Below, in pieces: positions 9,614 to 40,806 of a stretch of DNA of 64,000 nucleotides (the stretch's first letter is position 1; each line of letters begins with the position of its first letter). The notes beneath the pieces were generated by a model. That model saw nothing but the letters and a program-made list of their open reading frames with translations, did no database searches and had not been told where the DNA came from. Position numbers and translations under genes: made by a program. The DNA comes from Episyrphus balteatus (lineage: Eukaryota; Arthropoda; Insecta; Diptera; Syrphidae): contig NC_079136.1 in the NCBI RefSeq assembly GCF_945859705.1, positions 98,703,120-98,767,119 of the forward strand. The letters run 5' to 3'.

Positions 9614-10637
9614 ACATTTCTACAATTTTTAGCTGTGTTTTTTTTGTTTATCTACATATATAGATTTTGTGCAAAAAAACGACATCGAGATTTTTGAAAT
9701 CCATGCAAACATTTGGCACCACTGTACATATACTTTGGCAGCTGTCTGTCAAAAATGTTGCTTTTGTTTTTTTTTTATTTTAACTCCGAAGTGGGAAGGC
9801 CATTACATCCATGTTGGATGCAAACAAAAATTTTCATATGGCCATGGCATCCATGTTGGATTCAAAAAAATTTTTTTTTCACAAAAAACCAAAATGATCT
9901 GTATATTCTTAGCTACATTTTAAGACCATGACCATTAACATTAGTTGCGTCGTTCTTGTGTTATAAGCGTTTGAAGGTAGCCATATTGAATTTTTTTTCG
10001 ATTTTTTTAAAATCAAATGTGAAAACTTTTTTATTTTTATTTCTAATTTTTCGAAAAAACTTTGGTAATTTTATATACATATCTGTTCAACAATCTTATC
10101 AGGATCCATTTAAGACTTTTATCTGAAAAGTGCATTGCGTATATCTCGAGATATTAACATTTCAATGCAACCATGTCAAACAAATTTTTGATTATTTTTT
10201 TCTATGAGAGTTTTTTTTCAAACCTCGTTTTCTCCGCTTTTTTTTTTTTTGTTAATATTTTCAGATATTTCTATATGAACACAACAATTAAACTACCTTG
10301 GCACTACTGTTTTTATCGAGAGAAAGTAAAATCTGGATAATTATCTGGATTTTTCAAAAATCTATACAGATAAAGTTTTTGTTGTATTTAAAGCCTGGTA
10401 CGCTGCTCGCGCTAAATTTTAGCTGAGATAAAATTCCCATACAAGTTATCGATAACTTGTATGGGATCCATTTTATCTCGGCTAAAAATTTTCGATAATT
10501 TGTATGGGAGCTAAAATTTAGCGCGAGCAGCGTACCAGGCTTAACACGTAAATTGTTTTGATTTCAAAAAGCTCGATGTCGTTTTTTTGCACAAAATCTA
10601 TATAGATAAACAAAAAAACACACCTTTTGTAGAAATT
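9614..10637. mobile_element. TIR element with CGACATCGAG-containing ends
   Basis: The left end (9614-9700) and right end (10560-10637) are inverted copies over about 75 bp, including TTTTGTGCAAAAAAACGACA. The interior has two near-identical direct blocks around CATCCATGTTGGAT near 9800 and 9850, and a nested 150-bp MITE at 10392-10541. Non-coding; superfamily unknown. Confidence 0.65.
10392..10541. mobile_element. 150-bp MITE family F3, copy 1
   Basis: The ends AGCCTGGTACGCTGCTCGCG and exact complement are flanked by TAA on both sides (10389-10391 and 10542-10544). The interior has inverted CCCATACAAGTTATCGATAA-type sequence. TAA duplication suggests a Harbinger-mobilised MITE. Confidence 0.85.
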
Positions 10638-10875
10638 AATCATTAATATTTTTTTTTTTGTTAGTGGAGTTTGCAAATTATAATCGGTGATTGGAATAAA
10701 TTAATTAATACTTTAAAAAAATCAAATATTGCATCCCAAAACGAATAAATTCTCCAAAAACGAGACCTATTTAGCTATCGTTTATTTATTGACGATTATT
10801 GACGATTATTATGAAAATAAAAAAAAAAAAAAAACAATTTCAGTTTCTGGAATCGAACCTCGGACACCCGAGTTA

Positions 10876-11025
10876 AGCCTGGTACGCTGCTCGCGCTAAA
10901 TTTTAGCTCCCATACAAATTATCGAAAAATTTTAGCCCAGCTAAAATGAGTCCCATACAAATTATCGATAAATTGTATGGGAATTTTATCTTGGCTAAAA
11001 TTTAGCGCGAGCAGCGTACCAGGCT
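10876..11025. mobile_element. 150-bp MITE family F3, copy 2
   Basis: The same ends and the same 150-bp length as copy 1, flanked by TTA at 10873-10875 and 11026-11028. It interrupts the right inverted arm of the outer 5295-11208 element; the left arm at the matching place is uninterrupted, so this insertion came later. Confidence 0.88.
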
Positions 11026-11208
11026 TTAGAGGCAACTACTAAATCACCTACACTACACGACTTCTATGAGGATACGAAAACTTTTATTTATATTAACTAT
11101 TAGAAAATATTGAATCAGAATTGACTTAAAATAGCTTTAAAGATTCTCAAACTGTAAAACGATTATCATCGATTCGATTATCGTTTTCAAAATTACGGAA
11201 TGACCCCC

Positions 11209-12030
11209 CAGAAAATAAGTTTTAAAGCAAAACAAAATAAATTTCATTCAAGATTTCGTTATGCTATTTTTGTATTGAAAACTTCGTTTCCCTTATACTG
11301 GGCTTAAAAATAAACATTCTGCATCTTTTGTTTGTCATTTTGGTTTCGAAAAACTGTTAAAAATGAGTTTTATTTAAAATTTTCACTTTTATACTTTTTG
11401 TAGATTTTGTGATTTCTAAAATTATAAATAAATTAATTTGGCATCATTGTACACAACCAATTTTCAAAACGAGTCTCGTTTTCATGTTTTTCAAAATGCC
11501 GATCTTACGTTACGTTTACCCTCCGGTTGACTTCTGCTGTCAAAAACGTAAAATAAAAAATTAGAAAAATAATCATCTTTCAACTTTCAATAATCTTTAT
11601 TTTTATACATTTCTTACCTAAATTTCTTTAAAAAAAATAATGTTAAATTGTTTAAATAAAAAGAAAATCAATTCAATTCTACCTAAAGATTAATGTCACA
11701 TATTTATATTGTTTAAATTAACTTGTGTGAAACCCATAACAACTTTGTATGAACAAATTGTACTTTGTAAAAATCGGCGATATTGTAATAAAAAAACAAA
11801 TTATATTCAGTTTCATTGAATTGTGAAACATTTTTTCTTAATTGAAATGAGTTTTAAATTATACTAAAATCCAAGTTATTTAAAATCCTCAATCCAAGAT
11901 CAAAACATAAAACAACTCGTGGCCGATGCATAACACGACGTTTATAAACAATGATCCCTTCTCATTCGTAAATACCCAATAAATTATTACTTTTTCTCCA
12001 AATTTACAAGATTTTGCCAAAGTCCACACT
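11209..12030 (+). promoter_or_regulatory. Hph: 5' flank and probable 5' UTR of Hph long isoform
   Basis: The first ~55 bp complete the split F2 MITE (ending near 11265 at TTCAAGATTTCG). The rest is AT-rich non-coding sequence leading to the MYND exon. Promoter and 5' UTR are expected here, but no TATA or initiator can be called with confidence. Confidence 0.35.
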
Positions 12031-31380
<19,350 letters not shown>

Positions 31381-32100
31381 CAAAGAATTTCAAAATGCCA
31401 TCGTACCTAGACACTCAAACGTATAAATATTTCTCTTCTTTTTATACGCCTATATATTTTTCTTTATATAAACACATTTTTATCATTTAGGTTAATAACT
31501 ATTTAAATAAAAAAATCAATTAAGTACATAGCTAGGATTACATAGTATTAAATATTAAAATTATGATGCATCTCTTAATTGAAAGAGAACAGTTGTTGGA
31601 TTAGTCAAAACAAACTGCATTGAACACTGTTATTTGGCAATAGGTCATTGGAATTAATATGTACGCTATATAATGTATGTATGTATAATGTATATATAGA
31701 TATATATTTTTTTTTTTGAAAAAAAAAAAAAAAAATACAATACAACTTTTTATTGAGTTTTTGATCAGTCTGAACTCCCTTTATCCTTATCTTTAATAAT
31801 TTTCAACTTTTTGTTTATTGTTAATGCTGTTGAAAATTGAACGGATGAAATAGTTTGAAATTAAGAGATTTTGTTTTGTTAGTTGTGTATCTGCAGTTAT
31901 TGGCAGATTTATTGCAATTCTTTTCTCATATTTTCATGTAAAAATAAATGCTTATACGTCTAACTATTATTTGTAGCTAATAAGTTAAGCATTTGTATTA
32001 TATTGTATTAATAAAAAAAAAAATAACAATTTAAACAACAACAAAAATAAATCAAACTAAATAAATAATTTATTATTAAATCTAATTTTTTGTTTTATTG
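31381..32100 (+). other. Hph: Probable Hph 3' UTR
   Basis: AT-rich sequence with AATAAA at about 31508, 32010 and 32044 as candidate poly(A) signals. The site used cannot be chosen from sequence alone. Confidence 0.45.
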
Positions 32101-33077
32101 GACAACAACGAATGAATTCGAAAAGATTTGAGTATTTTATATACATATAGGCAAAGTATTCATTTAAAATATTTGAATACATTCCAGTCATAATTTAAGT
32201 TCACATGTGATTCATAGGACGTGATATTGATGTTTTTTTTCCAAGCAAGAACGTAGAGATGTTTTTCTACAAGTTTATATGGAGACGTAGAATAATATTC
32301 GTTTAGTAATAATGTTGAATCTTATATGATTCATGAACGTAGGAAACATGGAAAAAAAAATACAATCAATGAATCCCAAATGATTCATTGGACAGTGAAG
32401 TTGTCAAGAACTAATTGAATTTCAGTTTCAATTAAATATAATTCAATAATTTTTTTAAGTAGAGTTGGCAAAAAATTTGATCAATATTTTTTGCTGAAAA
32501 AAAAGGTTTTAAAAAAACAAATCTTAATATGATGGCAGCGCTTTAAGTCGGCAGCATTAAACTTAAAGTCGCCATTTAAAACGGAAAATTTTAAATTTTG
32601 TATGCGATCGGGCAGATTTTTAATTTTTAATGAAAACTAAATTTAGTGGAGAGTGAATACATTAGGCCTTAGTTAGTCAGGTTCAGGTTAGTTACAATGA
32701 GAAAAAAAGTTACACATACGCCACAGCCACAGGATCCCACATTGATATTATTTTTATTAGGTTTACGCTAAGTTTTGCTTCAAAGCAAATTTTCTATTTC
32801 GAAGATATTTTCTGTTTGTTACATTTATCTGGCAGTCTTGGAAATTCGGGAATTAATACCTCTTTTATGTTAAAAACTGTATGCAAAAATACACCGCACT
32901 GATTTTTTCTCTTTTTTTAATATTGAATTTTAAAATTTCTGGATGAAATGGACATATGTATATGTACCTACTAATTTTTAGTTTTCAGAAGCGTAACTTA
33001 CTGTTAATTTTATTATTTTTTCACTTTTTCTCTTTGTTTGCGATTTTAGCCTTTAAAAAGATTAATTTCAAATATTT

Positions 33078-33250
33078 AACTCCCTGAGAATCGTGTTCCG
33101 TTTCCAATCAAAAATTTTGCGCCTTTTTCATCATTATTAACGACAAGGGAACAAAATTAAAACAAAAAAGGTATGTGTTCTGGGAATTTTTCGATTGGGA
33201 GCCATTCTCCCGAACACATTTCCCCGGGAATTTTCATTCAGAATCGGGCT
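33078..33250. repeat. Imperfect inverted-repeat segment (probable MITE)
   Basis: GTGTTCCGTTTCCAATCAAA at the left has an inverted partner TTTTCGATTGGGAGCC...CGAACAC at the right, around a ~60-bp core. Arms diverged; non-coding. Confidence 0.45.
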
Positions 33251-33399
33251 TGTTATGTAGCTAGTGATATGATTAGCTTACGGAGTTAAGGAGCTAACCT
33301 AGACTGGTATCTTGGAACAGCATGCTGTGCCGATCAGCCCTTAAATTGGTCCATTGTGTATTTTGATGCGCTAGAGTGGTTTAAGAATATCTTCAAGAC

Positions 33400-33592
33400 G
33401 TTGGCATACCAACATCCAGAAATCCGGATTTATATGCAATAGAACATGCTCTAAGCAAACTTGATCAGCTGAAAACTGCAAAGAAAATTCTTTTTACAAC
33501 AACACCTTCAAACTCAATTCATTGAATGAACTGAACAGACTCCAAGAGTTGTCATATGCGCTAGAGGAGACAATACAAAGTATGGAATAAGA
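33400..33592 (+). pseudogene. Tc1/mariner transposase C-terminal relic
   Basis: One frame reads DVGIPTSRNPDLYAIEHALS, matching the SPDLNPIEHxW block whose Glu is the last acid of the Tc1 catalytic triad. After a stop at TGA, a shifted frame gives LNELNRLQELSYALEETIQS, the usual C-terminal helix region. A frameshift and stop show it is dead. Upstream catalytic residues are not recognisable. Confidence 0.5.
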
Positions 33593-36586
33593 ATAATACT
33601 ATCGCTGTTTAAAATTTATATATTATTATATATTGAATAAGAAAGCACACAAAAATACGCACAAGAATTTTAAAGACATTTCAAATAAGATATACCTACA
33701 AATTTACTACAAAAGTTAAGAAGTGTGCTTGCAGGTGTGTATTTTTATTTTATTTGCTCATGATGATGAAACAAAAACGTAAAACTCATAAACATTTAAG
33801 GGTCCGAAGAAGAAATTCTCAGTTTATGAATCTATAGGTTACAAAAGACAATATAAAACCTTACCAATAAAGTCCCAGTTTTAATTTTTTTTTAGTATTT
33901 ATTGATTTTATTAATTTTTTTTATAATGACCATATATAATATTACTTTTATGAACCAAAAACAATGAGTATAACAATAATAATACTTTTCAACATTTTTG
34001 TAACCAGTGCATTCTACATTCAATATTTGATTTCATTTTTTTTTAAACAGTATTCATTGCTGAAAATAATAATCGAAATAAGAACAAAACTTTTTCTGCG
34101 ATACAATGGTTATAATAAGCAAATGGAACGTTTTTAGTTTTAGTTTTTTATTTCAGACACTCTGTTTTATATTGTTTGCATGGGTCTGTAATAAACAACA
34201 TTATTTGTTTTTGTTTTTATTTGTTTTTATGTTTTGTTCTAAGATCCAAGTACACACAATACTATACATAATATAGTACAATAATTTGTTTTAATTATAA
34301 TTTAATGATTACATAATTGCTCTTGTAGAAAAATATAATTGTAAAAATGTCAACAATGTTAGGATTATAATGTATGTATGTATGGTGAATACCTAATGTA
34401 TTTTCTTTTTTTCCTCTACTGTTCACCTTTTTGTATTTTCTTTCGTTGAATTAAATATTATGCTGTATTTTATATTTTTGTATTTAATAAATGAATATTG
34501 ATATTGAGTGATATAATAATAAAAATATTTTTATGCTTGAATCTTCTTTGTTTGTCATTTTTTATTTAAAGACTGTTTTTGTTTTTTATTTTTTAATCTT
34601 CGCATTTTTGAACTGTCAGTTTTGAGTTTTTATTTTTTTGTATTTTGCTTTTGATTTGCCATGCTATAATAATGTTTATTTATTGGAGTTAAAAGTGAAG
34701 CAATGAGAAAATGTGACTAAGCTGTTTCATAAGTTTATTAGTATTTTAATCTTTGTTTGATACAAAAAAACCTTTTATGAAATGACCGCAGTTTAAAACC
34801 TTTATATCTATATTTTTTTAAATTAATCATGATCAAGTTTGCATAGGCTGACATATTTTTTTTTCAATATAAAATAGCAATTTTTCTAGTTTCATTTTTT
34901 TTTTTAATAGTACGCATACGCCCCAGTGACCGTTTTTTTTATAATAAGCAAAACTCTCCATTTATTAAAAAAAAATTACCTCAACCACAACTTTTCTGGT
35001 TAATATTTAAGCAAACACCAAGTTGCACAAATTATAACTTGATGATAAAACTTATAAAAATTCAGAAAATAACAAAATAGAAAAGTTTTACGCGAAGAAC
35101 TACAGAGAACATCTCTTTTACTGTATCCACATAGGATATGACTGCTATTGATGTCTTACATAACTTACGTCATTCAAAATTTTATGCTTAGCTTCCAAAA
35201 ACTCTCTCTGGATTTGAAGTTGAAAGACTTAAATATAGTTCCTTTAAAATGAAGACCTAATTTTGATGATAAAAGTTTTAGAGGTGATATACAATGTATT
35301 TGTTTTTCAAAATTATTTTTTTTTGAAATTTTTTATATTTTTTATATTTTTCTACATTCACTAATCAATTTTTTAAAAACTACGGGTACGCAAATAAATT
35401 ATAATTCAACTTTCTCAAAATTCAATTTTAACTCCAACAATATGTTTCATGAAATATAATTTTTTGTATGGTTTAAAAAACAAATTAAATAATTTCTTTA
35501 TATTAATTTATACATTCCCTTTTTAACTTTTTTCCCTACCCATAAATTATGTTGATTATTTATTTAGATTAGCTAAATTGATCGTAAAAATATTTTTCTA
35601 TCCTATATAATTTTTTAATATCTGATTTTATTTTATTTTTGAACAATTTCAATCGTGTTATTTTTTTTTTTTTTTCTTTGGGAAATCTAGTTTATATTTT
35701 TATAGTTGGGTAGTCTACTAATTATATTGAATGTGTGCGAGAACTGATTAAACAAACTAATACTTTTGGCTTTTAATTTTTGTTTTTTATTAATTTCAGT
35801 TTATTTTAGCCAAGCAACAAAATAATTAACTTGTTTTTGTTTTTGATATTCACAAACTAATTTTTTCTTTTTTTTTTTACACAATTACACAATTTTTTTT
35901 ACAATTTTGCTCACAGTAAATTTATCATTTTAAAAAATCTGTGCCTTCATTTGGAATAATCCAGTCTAAATTTTAATTGACAGAAGTTACAATATATATA
36001 TAATGTTTAACTTATTGGATACACTTATAAAGTTTTCTTTGTTCATAACATTGCATACAACAATAATAATTTTTTTTTTAATTTTTTTTTTAATTTTTTT
36101 CATTTATACATTGAAAAATGTTTTCTAGTAGATATTTTTGTTTTTACATAGGCGATATAATATGTATTTTTGTCTCTTTATTATAATGGTTTTGTATACT
36201 TATATGAACTTTTAAATGTTTTTTTTTATTTTAAAATTAGCGAATTTATGTATTTATTAATATTTGTTTGTCATTTAAGCGCCATAGATTTTATTAAAAA
36301 AAAGCAGTTTGGCAATTTTCATTAAAAGTTTTCAAATTTAAATTAAATTTAAAATAAAAAATCAATTTAAGTTATTTAACCGATTTTTATCATTATTTAT
36401 TGGTCTCATTTTTCATGTATTTTATAGTAGGTAGGTATATTTATGTATACATGTATATATTAGTGTATCAAAAGTGTATAATGATGTGTGTGTGTTTTTT
36501 TTTTTTAATGGATGCCATCGTATAAAAATGATTTTGAAAGCCGCTTTTTCGGTAAGAACTTATTTGGTGTTTTATTATTAGTTTAA

Positions 36587-36873
36587 GCCAAGTTTACAGT
36601 TCAGTGTTGAAAACAAAGTAAAATATCATCTGCTTACCATACAATATACTTTTACCACATGTCAAAAAGTACAGGGGGCTAAAAATACTTTTTAATTTGT
36701 AATTTCCATGGGAGCACATGCAAATTTTATTTTCAGCCCTTTAATGGGTTAGAAAAATAGTAGATAATCTTAGGTGTTAGCCAGTCAAGGGTAAGCCAAA
36801 GAACTTTATGACTGGATGTCATCAAACAATTGAATTTTCTCATTTACTTTCACGCTGAACTGTAAACCAACCT
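36587..36873. mobile_element. MITE with TTAA flanks
   Basis: CAAGTTTACAGTTCAGTGTT and its imperfect complement (GCTGAACTGTAAACCAACC) form the ends. TTAA flanks both sides (36583-36586 and 36874-36877). TTAA duplication is typical of piggyBac or Kolobok elements. 287 bp, non-coding. Confidence 0.65.
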
Positions 36874-36877
36874 TTAA

Positions 36878-39491
36878 GCTTCAAAATGATAGAGTCGGTA
36901 TCAGTCATTTTTAACCTACATAGTTTTATTGGTTTAGGTCTAAATCAAAAATAAACAAACATTTTTTGAAATCACTTATAGTTTTCCAAGTGACAAAATA
37001 AGCATTACTTCGAAGGAGACAGTTTGATTTGTCTGCACGCTACGGTGGAATGCACTTCATACATTGTGCAAAAACTTTTTTTAATTATAATTTAACATTA
37101 CTCGTAGAGAAGCAAAATTTAGGTTTGTTTTTAACTTGTTTTGTACCAAACAGTTTTGAAGAAACTCTACTGCGCAATTTCCTATTACTTTGCGGACTTT
37201 GTGAAATAACTCCCCAAAAACAAAAATGAAATATTTAGTTAAGTCAAATATTTTGTTGGGATCTTTTCTCAAACATAAGAATGAAATAAGTCCCAAAGTT
37301 TTTGAAATGGGCTTAGGTTTCATCTTAATGGGTTATAAATCCACAGTTCGATTCAATTTTCTGATCGATGTGCTTAGATCGGCTTAGAAACTAACCAGTG
37401 CGAATAACAAACAAAATTGTTCCTTAAAGTTATATATTTTGCCGTGCTGTGGCCAGATTTGAACTCTCGGGTTCAGTCCCGCCAACGACTTCTTTAACTC
37501 CCTTATCGCACCATATTCCTATGCCAAGAATTTAAACCCTTGCAGGTTCACGGCTTTTGACTTTTTTAAGGATTTTATAATGAAACTAAAACTATAAATT
37601 TACGACATTTTTTGATCCCGAAATCCCGGGATTAATCCTCTCATTCCGGGATTGATGTCTTAAATATTAGCATGGAACATTTTGTTAACTTATTTCTTTT
37701 ATGATTTTTATGTTTATAAAAATATTTAGATATAGAGTTGTGTAAATCCCAGTTCTTTTTAAATTTGGAAGAACATTCTGGGTTTGAAATCTCGACTAAA
37801 TATAAATTATGAAGTTTTGTCTCACTTGGATTACAAAAAGGTTCATATAACAAATTGTTTTACTTACATAAATGAGACATCAGTTCATTATTTATTTTAT
37901 TTATACTTCTCTTTGAAGAACTGTTAAGTGGGGGCTTAATTTATTGGAGAGGGCATAAAGATACTGATAAAATATTCCAATTATTCGAAAATGACTTAAA
38001 ATTTGCCAAAAACATTTCCGTTTACCTTTTCGTACTTTAATAGCGTGTGCTAACATTTCGAAAGAACAAAATTTATACGCAAAAATACGTTTCTTTTAAA
38101 TCCATTTAAATGAATCTTTGTCAAAAAATATTTTAGTATCATCTAAATCACACCTGTAATCTCTTTCAGAACGATCAAACAACGATAGTTAAATATTTTT
38201 GCAATCACGAATTCAATTAAAGTGCCAATTATTTACCTTTAAGAAAAATTTACAACGGCTTTGCGAAAAAAGTCAAGAAGAAATATTTAGGACTTTATTT
38301 AGATAGAACCTCCAAATTAGTTCATTGAAATTTTCAAATTCTAGATTTTAATATGCCTGCAATAATTTCTTTTTACCTTTTTTTTTAATAAAATACCAAA
38401 TAGTTCTCATTCCGTTTTATCGAATATTATTATTGATTGAGTCTTAAATTTATATAAAATGTAATTTATGATGATTTTTTTTCTAAGTGTATTTTTTGCA
38501 TTATAAAGCTCTCCAATTTTTTTTTTTTCATATAAAGGTCTTTAAATTTTTTATTTTATTTAAAATATATTTACTAACCAACTTATCATAGTCTGGTTAT
38601 CAAAATTATTGATGATTAATATGCTTTGGATTTGGGTATTCATTATTAAAATTTCTAAAAATTGAAGTGCAAAATTTTAAAAAGTCACTAGCTTCCTTCT
38701 TATACATTCAAAAATAACCCTGGTGCATTTATTTTATTTTTGTTAAATTCACTACTCATTTATGTTACAAAATAGTTAGGTTATTGAACGAACGCCTAAC
38801 GATCTTTAATGTGACTCATATTTTGTATTTCATATTGATTTGTTTTTTGTTTATTTATGTAAACCGAATTTCATCAATTTATTCAAATTTGTGTTTTTAA
38901 TTTTATTTTTAATAGGTATGTGCGTGTCATGGCATTTTCATATCGAGTTTTTTTTTTTTTTTTTTATTTGAAAACGTATTCAAAGATTTTAAGTTTTGGA
39001 ACATAAATCAAAATGAAAATGAATTATTATATTATGTAAGGTGTCCTTTTTTCGTAAATAAAACAACCGTTTATTTTTGTTTTAAATAAATAAATAATTT
39101 TTATTTAATAACAAAATTATAATAAATGTGTACAATGGTAGTGTTTATTCTTTGGGATTAAAATATATCTGTTACATTTTTTTTTATTGCAATCGTGTTT
39201 CAATTTCGATAAGACACTTGCTATTGTCATTGCAAAATGGATTCTAAAGACTGGCGAGTCTAATAAAAATATATTTTTGTATGAATTCACTTTTTATAAT
39301 AATTATTATCTTACAACCAAGCATGATTTCGTTTCGAATTAGATGATGATATAAATAGTCAAATATTACCAAAACTTAAAAGGTCGTTTAAAAAAAACTT
39401 GGGTTTGGGCTAAGATCCACATTATTCTGAATAAAAAAAAATAAATCACCCCAAAGAAGTCCGAAAGAAATTTAAACAGTCGATAATTGAT
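36878..39491. other. AT-rich intergenic stretch
   Basis: No protein domain or transposon end supported. A patch at 37440-37500 has B-box-like strings on both strands but no convincing tRNA. Confidence 0.45.
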
Positions 39492-40170
39492 AAAGGAGAA
39501 TGGGCAAATTTGTATGGAACGCGGACGTTGCGCGGCCAAAAATGATTTTGTCATTTATTGATGTAGTTAAGTCATAAAAGTATTTTGCAAAAGTTTTTTC
39601 CCTATGACGTGCCTAACAAATAGATAAACTGCATTTTTGCATTCAACACTTTGTATGGATTTTCTCAATATTACAACTTAATAGTGTATTTTAAATGCAA
39701 AATGCTGATGCTCTGTCATTTTTAATGAGCCTGAAGACCCTAACCTTGAATATCCGACAAATAGAGACCAAAATATAACATTTTTTAAACCACACTTTTG
39801 AGTTTTTTTAGAGATTTTTGTTCAACATTTTCTAAGTTTGAATCAATGAAAACTCTCAAAAAAAGTCTCGGTAGTGTTATTTTAAAAAGCTTATATTAAG
39901 AGTTCTATTGGTCGGATATTCAAGATTAATTTCTTCAAGCTCAGGGAAAACGACAGAGCATCATATTTTATATTAAAAATCAATATATTATTCACTTTGT
40001 CCTTTTCATATTGCACAATGCATTAACAATACGAATATTGCAATATCTTACATTCTTAATGCTTTGCAGCAAAACGCCCATAGTAAAAGTTATTCATAAG
40101 TCATAGTTCTTTCATTTGATACCAATTTCATTAATGGCCGCCAAACGTCCAAAATGCCCATTCTCCTTTT
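39492..40170. mobile_element. Long-inverted-repeat element, family F1 copy 3
   Basis: The cleanest copy: ends AAAGGAGAATGGGCA at 39492 and TGCCCATTCTCCTTT at 40170. Internally the block at about 39715-39800 (GAGCCTGAAGACCC, TTGAATATCCGAC) is the inverted copy of 39885-39965 (GGATATTCAAGATTAA, GAGCATCAT). The element is a long palindrome centred near 39840. Orientation is opposite to copies 1 and 2. Confidence 0.75.
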
Positions 40171-40623
40171 TAAATTTCAAACTTTCAATCTCAATTTTTT
40201 AAGTGATGTTCCAGCTTTTTATTTATACAAATCAATATAATTACAATTATTGATAGTGACATTCTGCATTCTTGATGATCAAAACTTTTTAAAAATTGAT
40301 TTTCATATTTTATCAATTATAAATTGACAATCATAATAGGGGCGTTAACCTTTTCAACTATCCAAAATCGCTTGGGATATAGACCATTTAATAGGTCGCT
40401 GCACTTTCAGGCAAATAGCCATAAAACAAATTTGCCCCAAAATCTCTTATTCGTGAACGTATTGACTTCGCCTTTATTTCCTGGCTGAATTTGTTGTCCT
40501 GTTTATTTTCATTTCAAATAACCTACTTGCGGATTGCTCTATTTTTTATATCTTTATTCAACGTTTTGGTTTAAATACTTAATTCTTTTATTTTGTTGGC
40601 TTTTACTTATTGGAACTCGTTTT

Positions 40624-40806
40624 TATTTGAACAAATCATTTTTTGATTTTGATAATTCCACTTTGTTTTTATTTATTGATCGTGACAGCAGCTGTAGCTT
40701 CATCACACTTAAGAGATAGAGTCTAGCTGATGAATGTACTTTGTACCGAAACAGTAAATAAAAACAAAGTGGAATTATCAAAATAAAAAAATTATTTGTT
40801 GAAATA
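40624..40806. repeat. Inverted repeat with a hammerhead-like core in the loop
   Basis: Arms of about 60 bp, containing GATAATTCCACTTTGTTTTT and its complement, enclose a ~75-bp loop. The loop holds CTGATGA, a GTAC-TTT-GTAC hairpin and GAAAC in the order of a hammerhead ribozyme core. The stem that should precede CTGATGA is not found, so activity is doubtful. Confidence 0.6.

Larger units (their letters stand above)
5295..11208. mobile_element. Outer DNA element with ~400-bp inverted ends, filled with later insertions
   Basis: The left end at 5295 (GGGGGTCATTCCGTAATTTT) and the right end at 11208 are inverted copies. The match continues inward for about 400 bp to roughly 5690 and 10665, interrupted on the right by a 150-bp MITE. 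CAG at 5292-5294 and 11209-11211 is a 3-bp target duplication. No transposase is found. After removing nested elements, the original element was probably about 1-1.5 kb and non-autonomous. The 3-bp duplication suits PIF/Harbinger or CACTA-like elements; the superfamily is not settled. Confidence 0.75.
32101..36586. other. Intergenic or 3' UTR interval, AT-rich
   Basis: Between convergent genes, with long T-rich and A-rich runs. Two recognisable items lie here: an inverted-repeat segment at 33078-33250 and a transposase relic at 33400-33592. No gene is supported. Confidence 0.5.

Noticed and set aside
37440..37510. Possible tRNA gene
   Set aside because: B-box-like strings on both strands, but no acceptable A box or acceptor stem.
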